A DNA stretch of 64,000 nt, taken from positions 558,001 through 622,000 of the forward strand of contig NZ_BBOM01000007.1 in assembly GCF_000974485.1 (NCBI RefSeq), given 5' to 3'. A program made the translations under genes and the position numbers. Positions 25,637 through 45,900 of this stretch are shown piece by piece. Below the pieces are notes generated by a model that was not told where the DNA came from, did no database searches, and worked only from the letters and a program-made list of their open reading frames with translations. Position 1 is the first letter of the stretch; every line of letters begins with the position of its first letter. The DNA comes from Streptomyces sp. NBRC 109706 (GTDB lineage: Bacteria; Actinomycetota; Actinomycetes; Streptomycetales; Streptomycetaceae).

Positions 25637-28600
25637 CTCTCCTGGGCGGGGACGCGTCGCTGACGGGGGATGGGCGCCTCCGGCGCGGTGGCCGGCTGCC
25701 GGGCCAGCGCGTGGGCCAGGGCGGCGGGGGTGGGGTGGGCGAAGATCTGCGCGGTGGTCACCCGGGGTCCGCCCCGGGCGCCGATCCGGGCGGCGGCCCG
25801 CACCGCGCGTAGCGAGTTGCCGCCGAGCGCGAAGAAGTCCTCGTGCGGGCCGACCCGTTGGACGCCCAGCACCTCGGCCCAGACCCCGGCGACGGTGGCG
25901 GCGAGCGCCGGGTCGAAGGCGCCGTCGGGCGCGGCGGGCGCCGGCGCTCGGCTCTGCTGTCGGACGGCGGGTTGCGGCGGGAGCGCGACGGCGGCCAGCC
26001 GGGTGTCGGGGGCCCGGAGCAGCGTCAGCAGCACCGTCCGGAACGCGTCGGCGAGCCAGCGGACCAGCTCCCCTTCGACGGCGTCCGCCTGGTACTCCCA
26101 GGTCAGGGTGAGCCCGGCCGGCTCCCGCGCCGGGCCGTGGTCCTCGGTCACATCGAGCAGCAGCCGGAACCGGGCGACGCCGGTGCGGGGCACCTCGACG
26201 CGGGTCTCCACACCGGGCAGGGTCAGCTCGCCCCTGGCGTTGTTCTGCAGGGCGAGCACCACATCGGTGAACGGCTGCCGGCCGGGCGTCCTGGGCGGGT
26301 TGAGCCGTTCCACCACCCGCTCGAACGGGATCTCGCCATGTGCCAGCGCGGCCAGATCGGCGCTTCGGACCTCGGCCAGCAGCTCGGCGAGGGTGGGATC
26401 GCCGGCCCAACGGGTGCGCAGCACCAGCAGGTTGACGAAGTAGCCGACCAGATCGTCGAGTTCGCCCGCGCCGCCCCGGCCGGCGACCGGGGCGCCGACC
26501 AGCACGTCCCGCGCCGCGCCCGCCCGGCCGATGGCGGCGACCAGCGCGGCGTGCAGCACCTGGAAGAGCGTGGCATCCGACGCCAGGGCCAGCGCCTCCA
26601 GCCGGCCGTGGGTGGCGGCGTCCACCGCCCGCACCACCGTTTCGGCCTCGGGCGCGGCGACGGCCGGCGCGCCGGGGCGCTCCGGCAGTTGGGGGCCGAC
26701 TGGGGCATCGGCCAAGGCCCGTTGCCAGTAGGCGAGTTGCCGCTCCGCGCGGTGCGGGTCCAGGGCCTGGGCCAGGGCGTGGTCGGCGTACTGGAGGGGC
26801 AGCGGCGGGGACGGCTCGCCGGCATAGGCGCGGGAGAGGTCCCGCAGCAGCGGCGCCAGCGACCAGCCGTCGACCGCGATGTGGTGGAACACCAGCAACA
26901 GAGCATGCTCCCCGGGCGGTTCGGCCTCGGCGAGGGCGAAGAGAGCGGCGCGCAACGGGGGTTCGGTGGCCAGGTCGAAGCCGCCTTGGATCGTCTCCCT
27001 CAGCCTCCCGGGTAACTCCGTTGCCCGCACGGTGGTTTGGTGCAGTCGCGGGCGGGCGGCGTCGCTCGGCAGCACCCGCTGCGTCGGCTCGCCGTCCGTC
27101 TCGTCGAAGACGGTGCGCAGCGCCTCGTGGCGGTCGACGACACGGGCCAGCGCCCGGTCCAGGGCGCCGGTGTCGACCGGGCCGGAGAGCCGCACCAGCA
27201 GCGGCATGGCATAGGCGGCGCCGGCGCCCATCCGGTCGAGAAACCAGAGCCCGCGCTGCGCCGTGGAGAGCGGCAGCGCCGCCGGGCGCGGCCCGACGAC
27301 CCGCCGGGCGGCGCGCGGGGCGACGGCGACCTCGGGCGCCAGCCCGGCGACCGTGGGGGTGGCGAAGACCGCCCCGATGCCCAACTCCGCGCCCAGCACG
27401 GCGCGTATCCGGCTCAACAGCCGGGTGGCCAGCAGCGAATGCCCGCCCAGGGCGAAGAAGTCGTCGGCCACCCCGACCGCCGGCAGCCCCAAGACCTCGG
27501 CGAAGAGCGCGCACAGCGTCCGTTCCGTCTCGGTGCGGGGGGCGCCGTCGGGGCGGCCGACGGCCGGCGGTCCCGGGGCCGGCAGCGCCGCCCGGTCCAG
27601 CTTGCCGTTGGCCAGCAGCGGCAGCTTCTCCAGCACCAGCCACTCCGCCGGCACCATGAACTCCGGCAGGACATCGGCGAGATGGGCCCGAAGCTCGGTC
27701 GTGGAGATCTCCTGGCCCTGGCCCGGCACCAGATAGGCCACCAGTCGGCGCTCGCCCAGCTCGTCATCCCCGGCCAGCACCACGGCCCTGGCCACCCCGG
27801 GCCGGCGGGCCAACACCGCCTCGATCTCGCCGGGTTCGACCCGGAAGCCCCGGATCTTCACCTGGGCGTCGGCCCGTCCGACGAACTCAAGGACCCCGTC
27901 CCGGCGTTGCCGCACCACATCGCCCGTCCGGTACATCCGTTCCCCGGGCGCGCCGAACGGGTCGGCCACAAAGCGTTCCCCGGTCGCCGCCGGCCGGCCC
28001 AGATAGCCGAAGGCCAGCCCCTCGCCCGCCGCGTACAGCTCCCCCGGCTCGCCGTCGGGGACCGGGCGCAGCCGCCCGTCCAGCACCCGCAGTCGGCGGC
28101 CGGCCAGCGGCCGCCCGATCGGCACCGGTTCGCTCGGGGAGACCGCCGTCGGCCGGACCCGGTGCGTGGTGAGGAACACCATGCCCTCAACAGGGCCGTA
28201 TCCGTTGCGGAGTTCGAGCGCGGGCCAGCGCCGCAGCGCGCGGTCCACATGCGGCGGGGACAGCGCCTCGCCGCCGACGGTGAGCCGGGCCAGCCCGTCA
28301 AGCGCCTCGGGGCACTCGTCCAGTACAACGTTGAAGAGGCTGGCGGAGAGATACATGTCCGTGACGCCGTGCCGCCCGACCAGCCGGCCGACGACCAGCG
28401 GGTCGGGGCGTCCCGGTGGGTGCAGCACACAGGTGCCGCCGCCGACCAGCGGCCCCCACAGCTCCAGCGCGAAGGCGTCCCAGGAGAGCGGCGCGCACTG
28501 GAGCCAGACGGCGCCAGGGCCGAACGCGGCGAAGTCCTGGCCGGTGACGGTGGTGGTGATCGCCCGGTGCGCCGCCCACACGGGCTTGGGCCGGCCGGTG

Positions 28601-29052
28601 GATCCGGAGGTGAACATCACACAGGCGGCGTCGGCCGGTGTCGCCCGGTCCCCGGCCAGGTGCCCGGCGTCCGGGGTGCCCCGGACGTCGATCCAGCGCA
28701 CGGTGGCGTCGTCCAGGGGTGCCGGCCGGTCGGTGACGACGGTTTCGATGCCGGCGTCCGCGATCATGGCGCGCAGCCGCCGCCCGGGCAGGGCGGGGTC
28801 GAGCACGGCGTACGCGGCGCCGGCCCCGAGCACCGCCAGCAGCGCCACCACCAGTTCGACGCCACGGTCGAGACGCACCCCGACGATGGCGCCGCGTCGG
28901 ACGCCGCGCTGCCGCAGCAGGGTTTCGAGGTCCCCGGCCCGTTCCGTCAACTCGCCGTAGGTGACGCGCTGTTCGCCCGCGATCAGCGCCGTTGCTCCGG
29001 CGTCGTGCCGGGCCACCAACTCGTGCACGCATCCGATCGTGGGGGATGGCAT
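25633..29052 (-). CDS. NRPS A-PCP-C-PCP (initiation module plus a condensation-carrier unit lacking its own A domain)
   Basis: An 1139-residue NRPS. It starts directly with an adenylation domain (about 10-500: FTSGSTGRPKPV, with Pro where Gly is usual; NGYGPVEG in place of NxYGPTE; YRTGDVV; LANGKLDRA). Hand-read pocket is D-A-L-Y-T-G-G-V-F-K, substrate not assigned. A carrier follows (GGHSLLATRL, about 530), then a condensation domain (about 600-1030, HHIAVDGWS), then a second carrier (GGNSLRAVRA, about 1065). The second carrier has no cis A domain, so it must be charged in trans or receive a chain from elsewhere. Lack of a leading C domain suggests it begins the peptide. I choose ATG at 29052 with GGAGGG six bases upstream, not the TTG at 29058, which would sit on the Shine-Dalgarno sequence. 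Confidence 0.92.
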   Translation of the reverse strand: MPSPTIGCVHELVARHDAGATALIAGEQRVTYGELTERAGDLETLLRQRGVRRGAIVGVRLDRGVELVVALLAVLGAGAAYAVLDPALPGRRLRAMIADAGIETVVTDRPAPLDDATVRWIDVRGTPDAGHLAGDRATPADAACVMFTSGSTGRPKPVWAAHRAITTTVTGQDFAAFGPGAVWLQCAPLSWDAFALELWGPLVGGGTCVLHPPGRPDPLVVGRLVGRHGVTDMYLSASLFNVVLDECPEALDGLARLTVGGEALSPPHVDRALRRWPALELRNGYGPVEGMVFLTTHRVRPTAVSPSEPVPIGRPLAGRRLRVLDGRLRPVPDGEPGELYAAGEGLAFGYLGRPAATGERFVADPFGAPGERMYRTGDVVRQRRDGVLEFVGRADAQVKIRGFRVEPGEIEAVLARRPGVARAVVLAGDDELGERRLVAYLVPGQGQEISTTELRAHLADVLPEFMVPAEWLVLEKLPLLANGKLDRAALPAPGPPAVGRPDGAPRTETERTLCALFAEVLGLPAVGVADDFFALGGHSLLATRLLSRIRAVLGAELGIGAVFATPTVAGLAPEVAVAPRAARRVVGPRPAALPLSTAQRGLWFLDRMGAGAAYAMPLLVRLSGPVDTGALDRALARVVDRHEALRTVFDETDGEPTQRVLPSDAARPRLHQTTVRATELPGRLRETIQGGFDLATEPPLRAALFALAEAEPPGEHALLLVFHHIAVDGWSLAPLLRDLSRAYAGEPSPPLPLQYADHALAQALDPHRAERQLAYWQRALADAPVGPQLPERPGAPAVAAPEAETVVRAVDAATHGRLEALALASDATLFQVLHAALVAAIGRAGAARDVLVGAPVAGRGGAGELDDLVGYFVNLLVLRTRWAGDPTLAELLAEVRSADLAALAHGEIPFERVVERLNPPRTPGRQPFTDVVLALQNNARGELTLPGVETRVEVPRTGVARFRLLLDVTEDHGPAREPAGLTLTWEYQADAVEGELVRWLADAFRTVLLTLLRAPDTRLAAVALPPQPAVRQQSRAPAPAAPDGAFDPALAATVAGVWAEVLGVQRVGPHEDFFALGGNSLRAVRAAARIGARGGPRVTTAQIFAHPTPAALAHALARQPATAPEAPIPRQRRVPAQER

Positions 29053-29054
29053 GG

Positions 29055-30557
29055 TCAACCCTCCGCGCTTCTGCTCTCGCCGGCCTCGGCGTCCTTCGGC
29101 TCGGCATCAGTCGGCTTCGCGTCCGTCGGGTTCGCGTCCTTCGGGTCCGCGTCCTTCGGGTCCGCGTCCTTCGGGTCCGCGTCCTTCGGGTCGATGTCCG
29201 GCATCAGGGTGTCGATATCGCGCACGGTGCGGCGGGACATGCCCCAGATCGCGGCGGCGACGCCCAGCACGCCGGCGAGCAGCAGCAGGGTGGCCATTCC
29301 GCTGCCCCTGCCGCTGCCGACCACCGGCTCCAGCAGTCCCACCAGGCCGCTCCCGGAGGCCGCCTGTGGCTCGAAGACATGGTCGGCGAGGGGCCCCGAG
29401 ACGGCCATCGCCAGCGGGATCGACAGTTGGGAGACAAAGACGACGGCGCCGAACACCCGCCCGTGCAACCGTTGCGGCACCTTGGTCTGCACGATGGACT
29501 GCATCGCGCCGTTGACCAGCGGCAGCAGCAGGGCGCCCAGCATCATCGCCCCGCCCCATGCCACCACGCCATGCACGCTGGCCATCAGGATCTGGGCACT
29601 CAGGCACATTCCGACGATGCCGAACATCATGCCGCGTGCCCGGTTCCTGGGCCCGCCCCAGGCGGCGAGCAGCAGCCCGCCGCTGATCCCGCCCACCCCC
29701 ACACAGGTGTTGACGGCGGCGAGCGAGGCGGCGTCGTCCCCCGTCCTGGCCAGCACCATGGGCTGGACGGCCGCGAAGCCGAGCACCATCACCAGGTTGA
29801 CCACGAAGAACACCAGCATCAGATCCCGCAGGCTGGGCCGGGCGAACAACTCCCGTAGCCCTTCGAGGGAGTCGGCCCACAGCCGTTTGCGCGGCGCCTT
29901 CGCCGCCGCGCGGTCGACGGCGGTCTCGTGGAAGCGGACCAGCCAGACGGCGAGCAGGGAGAGACCGAAACAGACGAGGTTGACCCAGATGATGAAGCCG
30001 AGCCCGGAGAGCGCGACCAACAGGCCACCGAGCGCGGGGCCTCCGACCTCGGCACTGCTCTTGGCGGACGAGAGCATGCCGTTGGCGCGCTGCAACTGGT
30101 CCGTGCGGACGAGTTGCGGAACGGCGGAGGAGAGTGCGGGGTACTGAAAGGCGGCGGCGGCGCCTACCAGGGCCACGGTGATATACACATGCCACAGCCT
30201 CATGCCACCCGAGAGATAGACCAGGCCCAGCAACGCGACGGCGATCAGCCCGCCGAAGTCGGCGAGCAGCAGCGCGGTACGCCGACTCAGCCGGTCGATC
30301 AACGCTCCGGCCGTGGGACTGAGCACGATCTGGGGTAGCAGCGCACACAGGGAAAGCAGCACCACCGAGGTGGCCCGGCCGCCGTCCGTCCACGCCTGGA
30401 TGATCAGGGCGAAGCGCATCACCGAGTTCCCGACCAGCGCGATCGTATGGCCGGCCCAGATCAGCGTGAAGGAGCCCATGCCCGCTAATCGGCTCCCGGG
30501 CGGGGTGCCGGCGCGTGCGCTCCCGGTTGTCTCGATGGACCTGTTGGTATCGCTCAT
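29055..30557 (-). CDS. MFS transporter, probable product exporter
   Basis: A 500-residue major facilitator of the macrolide-efflux/enterobactin-exporter type with about 12 membrane spans (roughly residues 28-430); the loop after the second span carries LIDRLSRRTALLLADF. Such transporters beside PKS/NRPS genes usually export the product and give self-resistance; that role is inferred. The ATG at 30557 has a G-rich Shine-Dalgarno, GGGGAACGGGG. Its stop lies two bases before the next gene's start, so it is coupled to the NRPS part. The cytoplasmic C-terminus is a tandem Asp-Pro-Lys-Asp-Ala array of about 35 residues. It is separated from the PKS genes by the largest gap in the operon (146 bases), where an inverted repeat lies. 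Confidence 0.9.
   Translation of the reverse strand: MSDTNRSIETTGSARAGTPPGSRLAGMGSFTLIWAGHTIALVGNSVMRFALIIQAWTDGGRATSVVLLSLCALLPQIVLSPTAGALIDRLSRRTALLLADFGGLIAVALLGLVYLSGGMRLWHVYITVALVGAAAAFQYPALSSAVPQLVRTDQLQRANGMLSSAKSSAEVGGPALGGLLVALSGLGFIIWVNLVCFGLSLLAVWLVRFHETAVDRAAAKAPRKRLWADSLEGLRELFARPSLRDLMLVFFVVNLVMVLGFAAVQPMVLARTGDDAASLAAVNTCVGVGGISGGLLLAAWGGPRNRARGMMFGIVGMCLSAQILMASVHGVVAWGGAMMLGALLLPLVNGAMQSIVQTKVPQRLHGRVFGAVVFVSQLSIPLAMAVSGPLADHVFEPQAASGSGLVGLLEPVVGSGRGSGMATLLLLAGVLGVAAAIWGMSRRTVRDIDTLMPDIDPKDADPKDADPKDADPKDANPTDAKPTDAEPKDAEAGESRSAEG
29084..29193. repeat. 15-bp tandem repeat encoding the exporter's C-terminal tail
   Basis: GCGTCCTTCGGGTCC is repeated four times almost perfectly at 29134-29193 and continues as degenerate copies to about 29084. 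On the coding strand it encodes repeated DPKDA units, a charged, proline-spaced cytoplasmic tail. A slippage-prone tract. Confidence 0.9.
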
Positions 30558-30703
30558 GAGCCCCGTTCCCCGACGCTGAAGTCACTCTCGCCCCGGTGTT
30601 CGATCCCGTCAACCCCACCAACGGCGGGCCGACACGCACCGTCAACTGCGCGTCGGAGGTGGCGAGTTCGAGCACCGGGGTGCTCTTCGGGGCCGTCGGG
30701 GGA
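30558..30703. promoter_or_regulatory. Intergenic region with spaced inverted repeat before the exporter
   Basis: This 146-base gap separates the PKS genes from the exporter. CCCCGGTGTTCGA at 30591-30603 is repeated in inverted form as TCGAGCACCGGGG at 30668-30680 (12 of 13 bases complementary, 64 bases apart). On the minus strand two TTGACGG elements lie between the arms and could serve as -35 boxes for a separate exporter/NRPS promoter. The spacing is too wide for a terminator, so an operator pair for a looping repressor is a possibility. Inferred only. Confidence 0.4.
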
Positions 30704-39966
<9,263 letters not shown>

Positions 39967-39970
<4 letters not shown>

Positions 39971-42900
39971 CGGGTTCCTCCCGGGGTGTCCCCGTCGTGC
40001 TCGGTGTCGGTGTCGGGGGCTGTGTCGGTATCGGGGGTGTCGGGGGTGTCGGGGGCATCGTCGTCGAGGACCAGGCGGATCAGGGCGGTCACGCTCATAT
40101 CGTCGACCGCGTCCTCGTCGAAGTCGTCGTCGTAGTCCCCGGCGTAGCCGTCGTCGTATCGCCGGGCCGGCGCCGGTTCGTCGTCGGCGTCCGTCTCGTC
40201 CGGCTCGTCGTCCGGCCTGTTGTCCGTCTCGTCGGCCAGTCGTAGCAGCGCGGCATAGAGCCCGGACTCCTTGAGGCGGTCCAGCGGGATGCGGCTCACC
40301 AGCGTCAGCAACTCGGGGTCGGCGCCGGCCGGTTCGGCGGTGGCGGCGGTCAGTTCGGCCAGCAGGTGGTCGGCGAGATCGGCGATCGTCGGATGGTCGA
40401 AGGCCAGGGTGGTGGGCAGCGCCAGGCCGGTGGCCACGCCGAGCCGGTTCCGCAGATCGACGGCGGTCAACGAGTCGAACCCCATGTCGCGGAAGGCCCG
40501 TTCGTCGTCCAGCTCGTCCGCCGACTCATGGCGCAGCACCTCGGCGACCTGGTCACGCACCACCTCGGAGACGATCTCGTGCCGTTCCTCGACGCCCCTG
40601 CCGAGCAGCCGGGCGGCGAGGGTCGGCCGGGCCGGGCCGGATGCCTCGGGGGTCGGCCGCGCCTCGGCCAGCTCGTCGAGGAGCGGGGTCGGCCGGATCC
40701 CGCTCAGCGCGGGGCCGAACGTTCCCCAGCTGATATCGGCGACCGCGACGGCCGGGGCGTCCTGTTCCAGGGCGGTGCCGAGCGCGGCGATGGCCAGGCG
40801 TGGGTCCATCGGCGTCACCCCGCGCTGGCGCAGGCGCTCGCCGATCTCGCCGGTGGCGAGCCCGGCCTCGGCCCAGGCGCCCCAGGCGACGGAGGTGGCG
40901 GCCAGTCCGCCGGCGCGGCGGCGCTCGGCCAGTGCGTCCAGAAACGCGTTCGCCGCACCGTAGTTGGCCTGGCCGACGTTGCCGACGACGCCGGCGAACG
41001 AGGAGAACAGCACGAAGGCGGAGAGCTGTTGATGTTCCGTCAGCTCGTGGAGATGGTGCGCGGCCAGGGCCTTGGGGCGGGCCACGGCGGCGAACCGCTC
41101 GGGGGTGAGATCGCGCAGCGCGCCGTCGTCCAGCACGCCGGCGGTGTGGAAGACGGCGGTGAGGGGGCGGTCGGCGGGGATGCCGTCGAGGGCGCCGGCC
41201 AGTGCCTCCCGGTCGCCGACATCGCAGGCCGTGATCGTCACCGAGCAGCCCAACGCGCCCAGTTCGGCGGCGAGTTCGGATGCGCCTGGCGCCTTGTCGC
41301 CCCGGCGGCCGAGCAGCAGCAGATGGTCGGCGCCGGCCTGCGCCAGCCAGCGGGCCACCTGGGCGCCGAGCCCGCCGGTCCCGCCGGTGACCAGCACGGT
41401 GCCGGTCTCCGCCGGGCGCCAGGGCCCCGCCCCCTCGGCGCGCGGGCGCACCCGGGTCAGGCGGCGGGCCAGCACCCCGGTGTCGCGGACCGCGAGCTGG
41501 TCCTCGGCGCCGAGCCCACCCGCCAGTACCCGCCCCAGTCGGGCCAGCACGGCCGGCTCGGGCACCGTGGGGACGGCCGGCAGATCGACGAGTCCGCCCC
41601 AGCGTTCCGGGTGTTCGAGCGCCGCCGTCCGGCCGAGCCCCCAGAGGCGCGCCGCCCACGGGTCGGGCGGTGCATCGGCTGCGCCGGTGCCGACGGCGCC
41701 CCGGGTCAGCACCCACAGCGGCGCCGTCACCCCGGCGTCGGCCAATGCGGTGGGCAGCGTCGCCGTGGCCAGCAACGGGTCGGCGTCCGGGTCGGGTTGG
41801 CCGGTCTCGGCGAGGGCGAGCAGGGAGAGCACACCGTCGATGCGCTGCCCCGGCGGCGGGGTCTCGCCCGGCGCGGCCAGCAGCACATCGGCGCCGGCGT
41901 CCTTGAGCCCGTCGAGGATGGCGCCCATCGTGTCGTTCTCGATCAGCCCCGAGGCGGTCAGCAGCAGCCAGCTGCCGGCGAGCGCGGACCCGGCCGGCTC
42001 GGCCTGCCGGCGCCAGGCGATCTCATACAGCCAGTCGTCGGTGCCCGGCCCTCGTCGACCGGGCGGCGGGGCGTCCAGCCAGTAGCGCTTCCGCTGGAAC
42101 GGGTACGTGGGAACGTCGATCCCCCGGCCGCCGGCCAGCACCCGTTCCCAGGCGACCGGCACACCCTGGACCCAGGCTTCGGCCAGGGAGGTGAGGAAGC
42201 GATCCAGGCCGCCCTCGCCCCGGCGCAAGGTGCCCACGGCAGGGGCGTCCTCGATCGCCATCGTCAACACCGGATGCGCGCTGACCTCGACAAACGTTCC
42301 GATTCCGGCGGCGGCGACGGCCTCGTCGAACCGGACGCGACTGCGGAGGTTGGTGAACCAGTACTCGGCCGTCAACTCAACGGTGTCGAGGAGCTGTCCG
42401 GTCACCGTCGAATAGAACGGTATGGGCGCGGAGTTGGGTGTCACCTCCGCAAGATCGGTCAGCAGACGCTCGCGTAGTTCGTCGACCTGGGCGGAGTGCG
42501 AGGCATAGTCCACGGGAACCCGGCGGGCCCGGACCTCGTCCGCCTCGCAAGCCGCCAACAGCTCGTCCAACGCCGCCGGTTCGCCCGCGACCACCGTGGC
42601 CGAGGGACCGTTCACCACCGCGATCGACAGCCGATCGCCCCAGGCCGCAATCAGCCCCTCCACAACACCCACCGGCTCGGCGACGGACACCATCCCGCCC
42701 CGACCCGACAACACCTCGCCAATGGCGCGCGACCGCAACGCCACCACCCGCGCCCCATCCGCCAGCGACAACCCGCCGGCCACCACCGCCGCCGCGATCT
42801 CACCCTGCGAATGGCCGATCACCGCAGCCGGCTCGACGCCATAATCCCGCCACACCTCCGCCAACGACACCATCACCGCCCACAACACCGGCTGCACCAC

Positions 42901-45900
42901 ATCCACCCGGCCAAGCCAGCCCTCGTCCTCCGACCGCAACACCCCCACCAACGACCACTCCACAAAGCCGGACAGCGCCTCCTCGCACTCGGCCAGCCGC
43001 CGCTCGAACACCGGGGAGGCGTCCAGCAGTTCCTCCGCCATGCCGAGCCACTGCGAACCCTGACCCGGGAACACAAACACCACCCGGCCGGCGCCCGGCA
43101 CCACTCCCCCGCGCACCACCTCGGACCCCAGCGCCACGGCGCGCCGGGCAAGGGAGGCCCGGCCGCGCGCCAGCGACCAGCCCAGGTCCAGCGAGGGCGG
43201 CAACGACCGCACCCGCTGAAGTTGGGCGTCCACCGCGCCCTCGTCCGCGCCCGACACCACCAGTGGCACCACGGGCAGTTCGGCCGTCGCCGGCGGCTGG
43301 GGCCTTCTCTCGACCGGGCCCTGTTCGAGGACCACATGGGCGTTGGTGCCGCTCATCCCGAACGAGGAGACGGCGGCCCGGCGGGGACGGTCCTCCCCGG
43401 GCGTCGTCGGCCAGGGGACCTCGTCGGTCAGCAGCTGTACCGCGCCCGATTCCCAGTCCACATGCGAGGACGGCTCATCCACATGCAAGGTGCGCGGCAG
43501 CACTCCATGGCGCATGGCCTGCACCATCTTGATGACGCCACCGACACCGGCGGCCGCCTGCGCATGGCCGATATTGGACTTCAACGACCCCAACCACAGA
43601 GGCTGTTCGCGCCCCTGCCCATAGGTGGCGAGCAGCGCCTGCGCCTCGATCGGATCGCCCAGCGTGGTGCCCGTGCCATGCGCCTCCACCGCGTCCACAT
43701 CCGCGGCACCGAGCCCCGCGCCCGCCAACGCCGCCCGGATCACCCGCTGTTGGGAGGGACCGTTGGGCGCCGTCAGACCGTTGCTCGCCCCGTCCTGGTT
43801 GACCGCGGAGCCGCGGACCACGGCCAGCACCCGGTGCCCGTTACGGCGCGCGTCGGAGAGCCGTTCCAGCAGCAGCATCCCGACGCCCTCGGCCCAGGCG
43901 GTGCCGTCGGCCGCCTCGGCGAAGGGCTTGCAGCGGCCGTCGGCGGCGAGCCCGCGCTGCCGGCTGAACTCGACAAACAGGCCCGGCGTCGACATCACCG
44001 TCACGCCGCCCGCAAGTGCCATCTCGCATTCGCCGTTGCGCAGCGACTGGGCCGCCAGGTGCAGTGCCACCAGCGACGATGAGCACGCCGTGTCCACCGT
44101 CACCGCCGGACCCTCCAGGCCGAAGGTATAGGCGATCCGGCCGGTGGCCACGCTGCCGGCGCTGCCGCTGCCGAGGTAGCCCTCCATTCCCTGTGCGGCG
44201 TCCGGGAGTTCGCCCAGCCGGGACGCGTAGTCGTGGTACATCACGCCGGCGAAGACTCCGATGTTCCGGCCGCGCAGCGACAGCGGGTCGATGCCGGCCC
44301 GCTCGAACGTCTCCCAGGACGTCTCCAACAGCAGCCGCTGCTGGGGGTCCATGGCCAGCGCCTCGCGCGGGGAGATTCCGAAGAGCGTCGGGTCGAACTC
44401 GGCGGCTTCGTGCAGGAATCCGCCGTGCCGGGTGTAGGAGGTGCCGGGGTGTTCCGGGTCCGGGTGGTAGAGCGCGGCCATGTCCCAACCCCGGTTCTCG
44501 GGGAAGGTGGAGACCGCATCGCGGCCCTCGGCGACCAGCCGCCACAGCGCCTCGGGCGAGTCGACGCCACCCGGGTAGCGGCAGCCCATCGCCACGATCG
44601 CGATCGGCTCGTCCGCCGAGGCGGCCCGCCGGCGTCGGGGGGTCGTCGTTCCGGGGCCGGCGGCGGGTGGCGCGTCCGCGAGTCGTTCGAGGAGGTGGAC
44701 GGCGAGCGCTTCGGGACTGGGATGGTCGAAGACCAGGGTGGCGGGCAGCCGCAGTCCGGTCTCGGCGTTGAGCCGGTTGCGGAGCTCCAGGCCGATCAGC
44801 GAGTCGAAGCCCAGATCCTTGAACGCGCGGTCCCCGGCGATGGTCCCGGGGGCCGGATGCTTGAGCAGCTGCCCGACATGTTCGCGGACCAACTGGACGA
44901 CGGCGCCCAGACGTTCGGCCGCCGGCAGTTCGGCGATCCGTTGGGCGAGCCCGCCGCCGTCGCGCCGGTTCGCGTTCGAGGCGCGTGGCACGACAACGGG
45001 CGCGAACTCCTTGAGCAACACAGGGAGTTCGCCGCTTGCGGCGCGTTCGCGCAGCCCCGGCTGGGAGAGGGCGATCGGCACCAGGCAGGCCCGGTCGGCG
45101 CGGAGCGCGGCGCTGAACAGGGCGAGGCCCTGGGCGGTGGTGAGCGGGCGCAGCCCGCCGCGCGCCATGCGTTCCAGTTCCACCTCGCCCAACGCGCCCG
45201 TCAGACCGCTGCGTTCCTCCCACAGGCCCCAGGCCAGGGAGAGCGCCGGCAGGCCGAGGCCGCGCCGGTGGGTGGCGAGGCCGTCCAGTGCGGCGTTGGC
45301 CGCCGCGTAGGCCGCCTGTCCGGCGGAGCCGAGCAGGCCGGCGGCAGACGAGTACAGCACAAAGGCGGCGAGATCGAGGCCGCGGGTCAGCTCGTGCAGA
45401 TGCCAGGCCGCGTCGGTCTTGGCCCTCAGCACCTCGGCCAGTCCGTCCGGGGTCAGGGTCTCCACCAGCCCGTCGGCGAGCACTCCTGCGGCGTGCACCA
45501 CGGCGGTCAGCGGGTGCTCCGCCGGGATGGCGTCCAGGACGGCCGCCAGCGCCTCCCGGTCGCCCACATCGCAGCCGACCAGTGTGACCGAGGCGCCCAA
45601 CTGTGCCAGCTCCGCCGTTAGTTGCTCGGCCCCCTCGGCGGCCGGTCCGCGCCGGGAGACCAGGACCAGTCGCCGCACTCCGTGTTCCGTCACCAGCTGA
45701 CGTGCCGTCAGCCGACCCAGGGTGCCGGTGCCGCCGGTCACCAGTACGGTGCCGGCCGGGTCGAGCGCGGGGGCGGCTTCGCCGAGATCGGTCACCCGCT
45801 CCAGGCGTGGCACCAGCACGTTTCCGTCCCGCACGGCGAGTTGCGGCTCGTCGGGGGGCGTGGTCCAGGTGTCCTCGGGGGTGTCGGTGTCGACGAGCAG

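Noticed and set aside
29056..29058. TTG as the start of the A-PCP-C-PCP gene
   Set aside because: It abuts the GGAGGG ribosome binding site with no spacer; the in-frame ATG six bases later is correctly spaced.
29084..29193. Regular direct repeats as a CRISPR array
   Set aside because: Units are 15 bp, contiguous without spacers, and in frame within the exporter gene.
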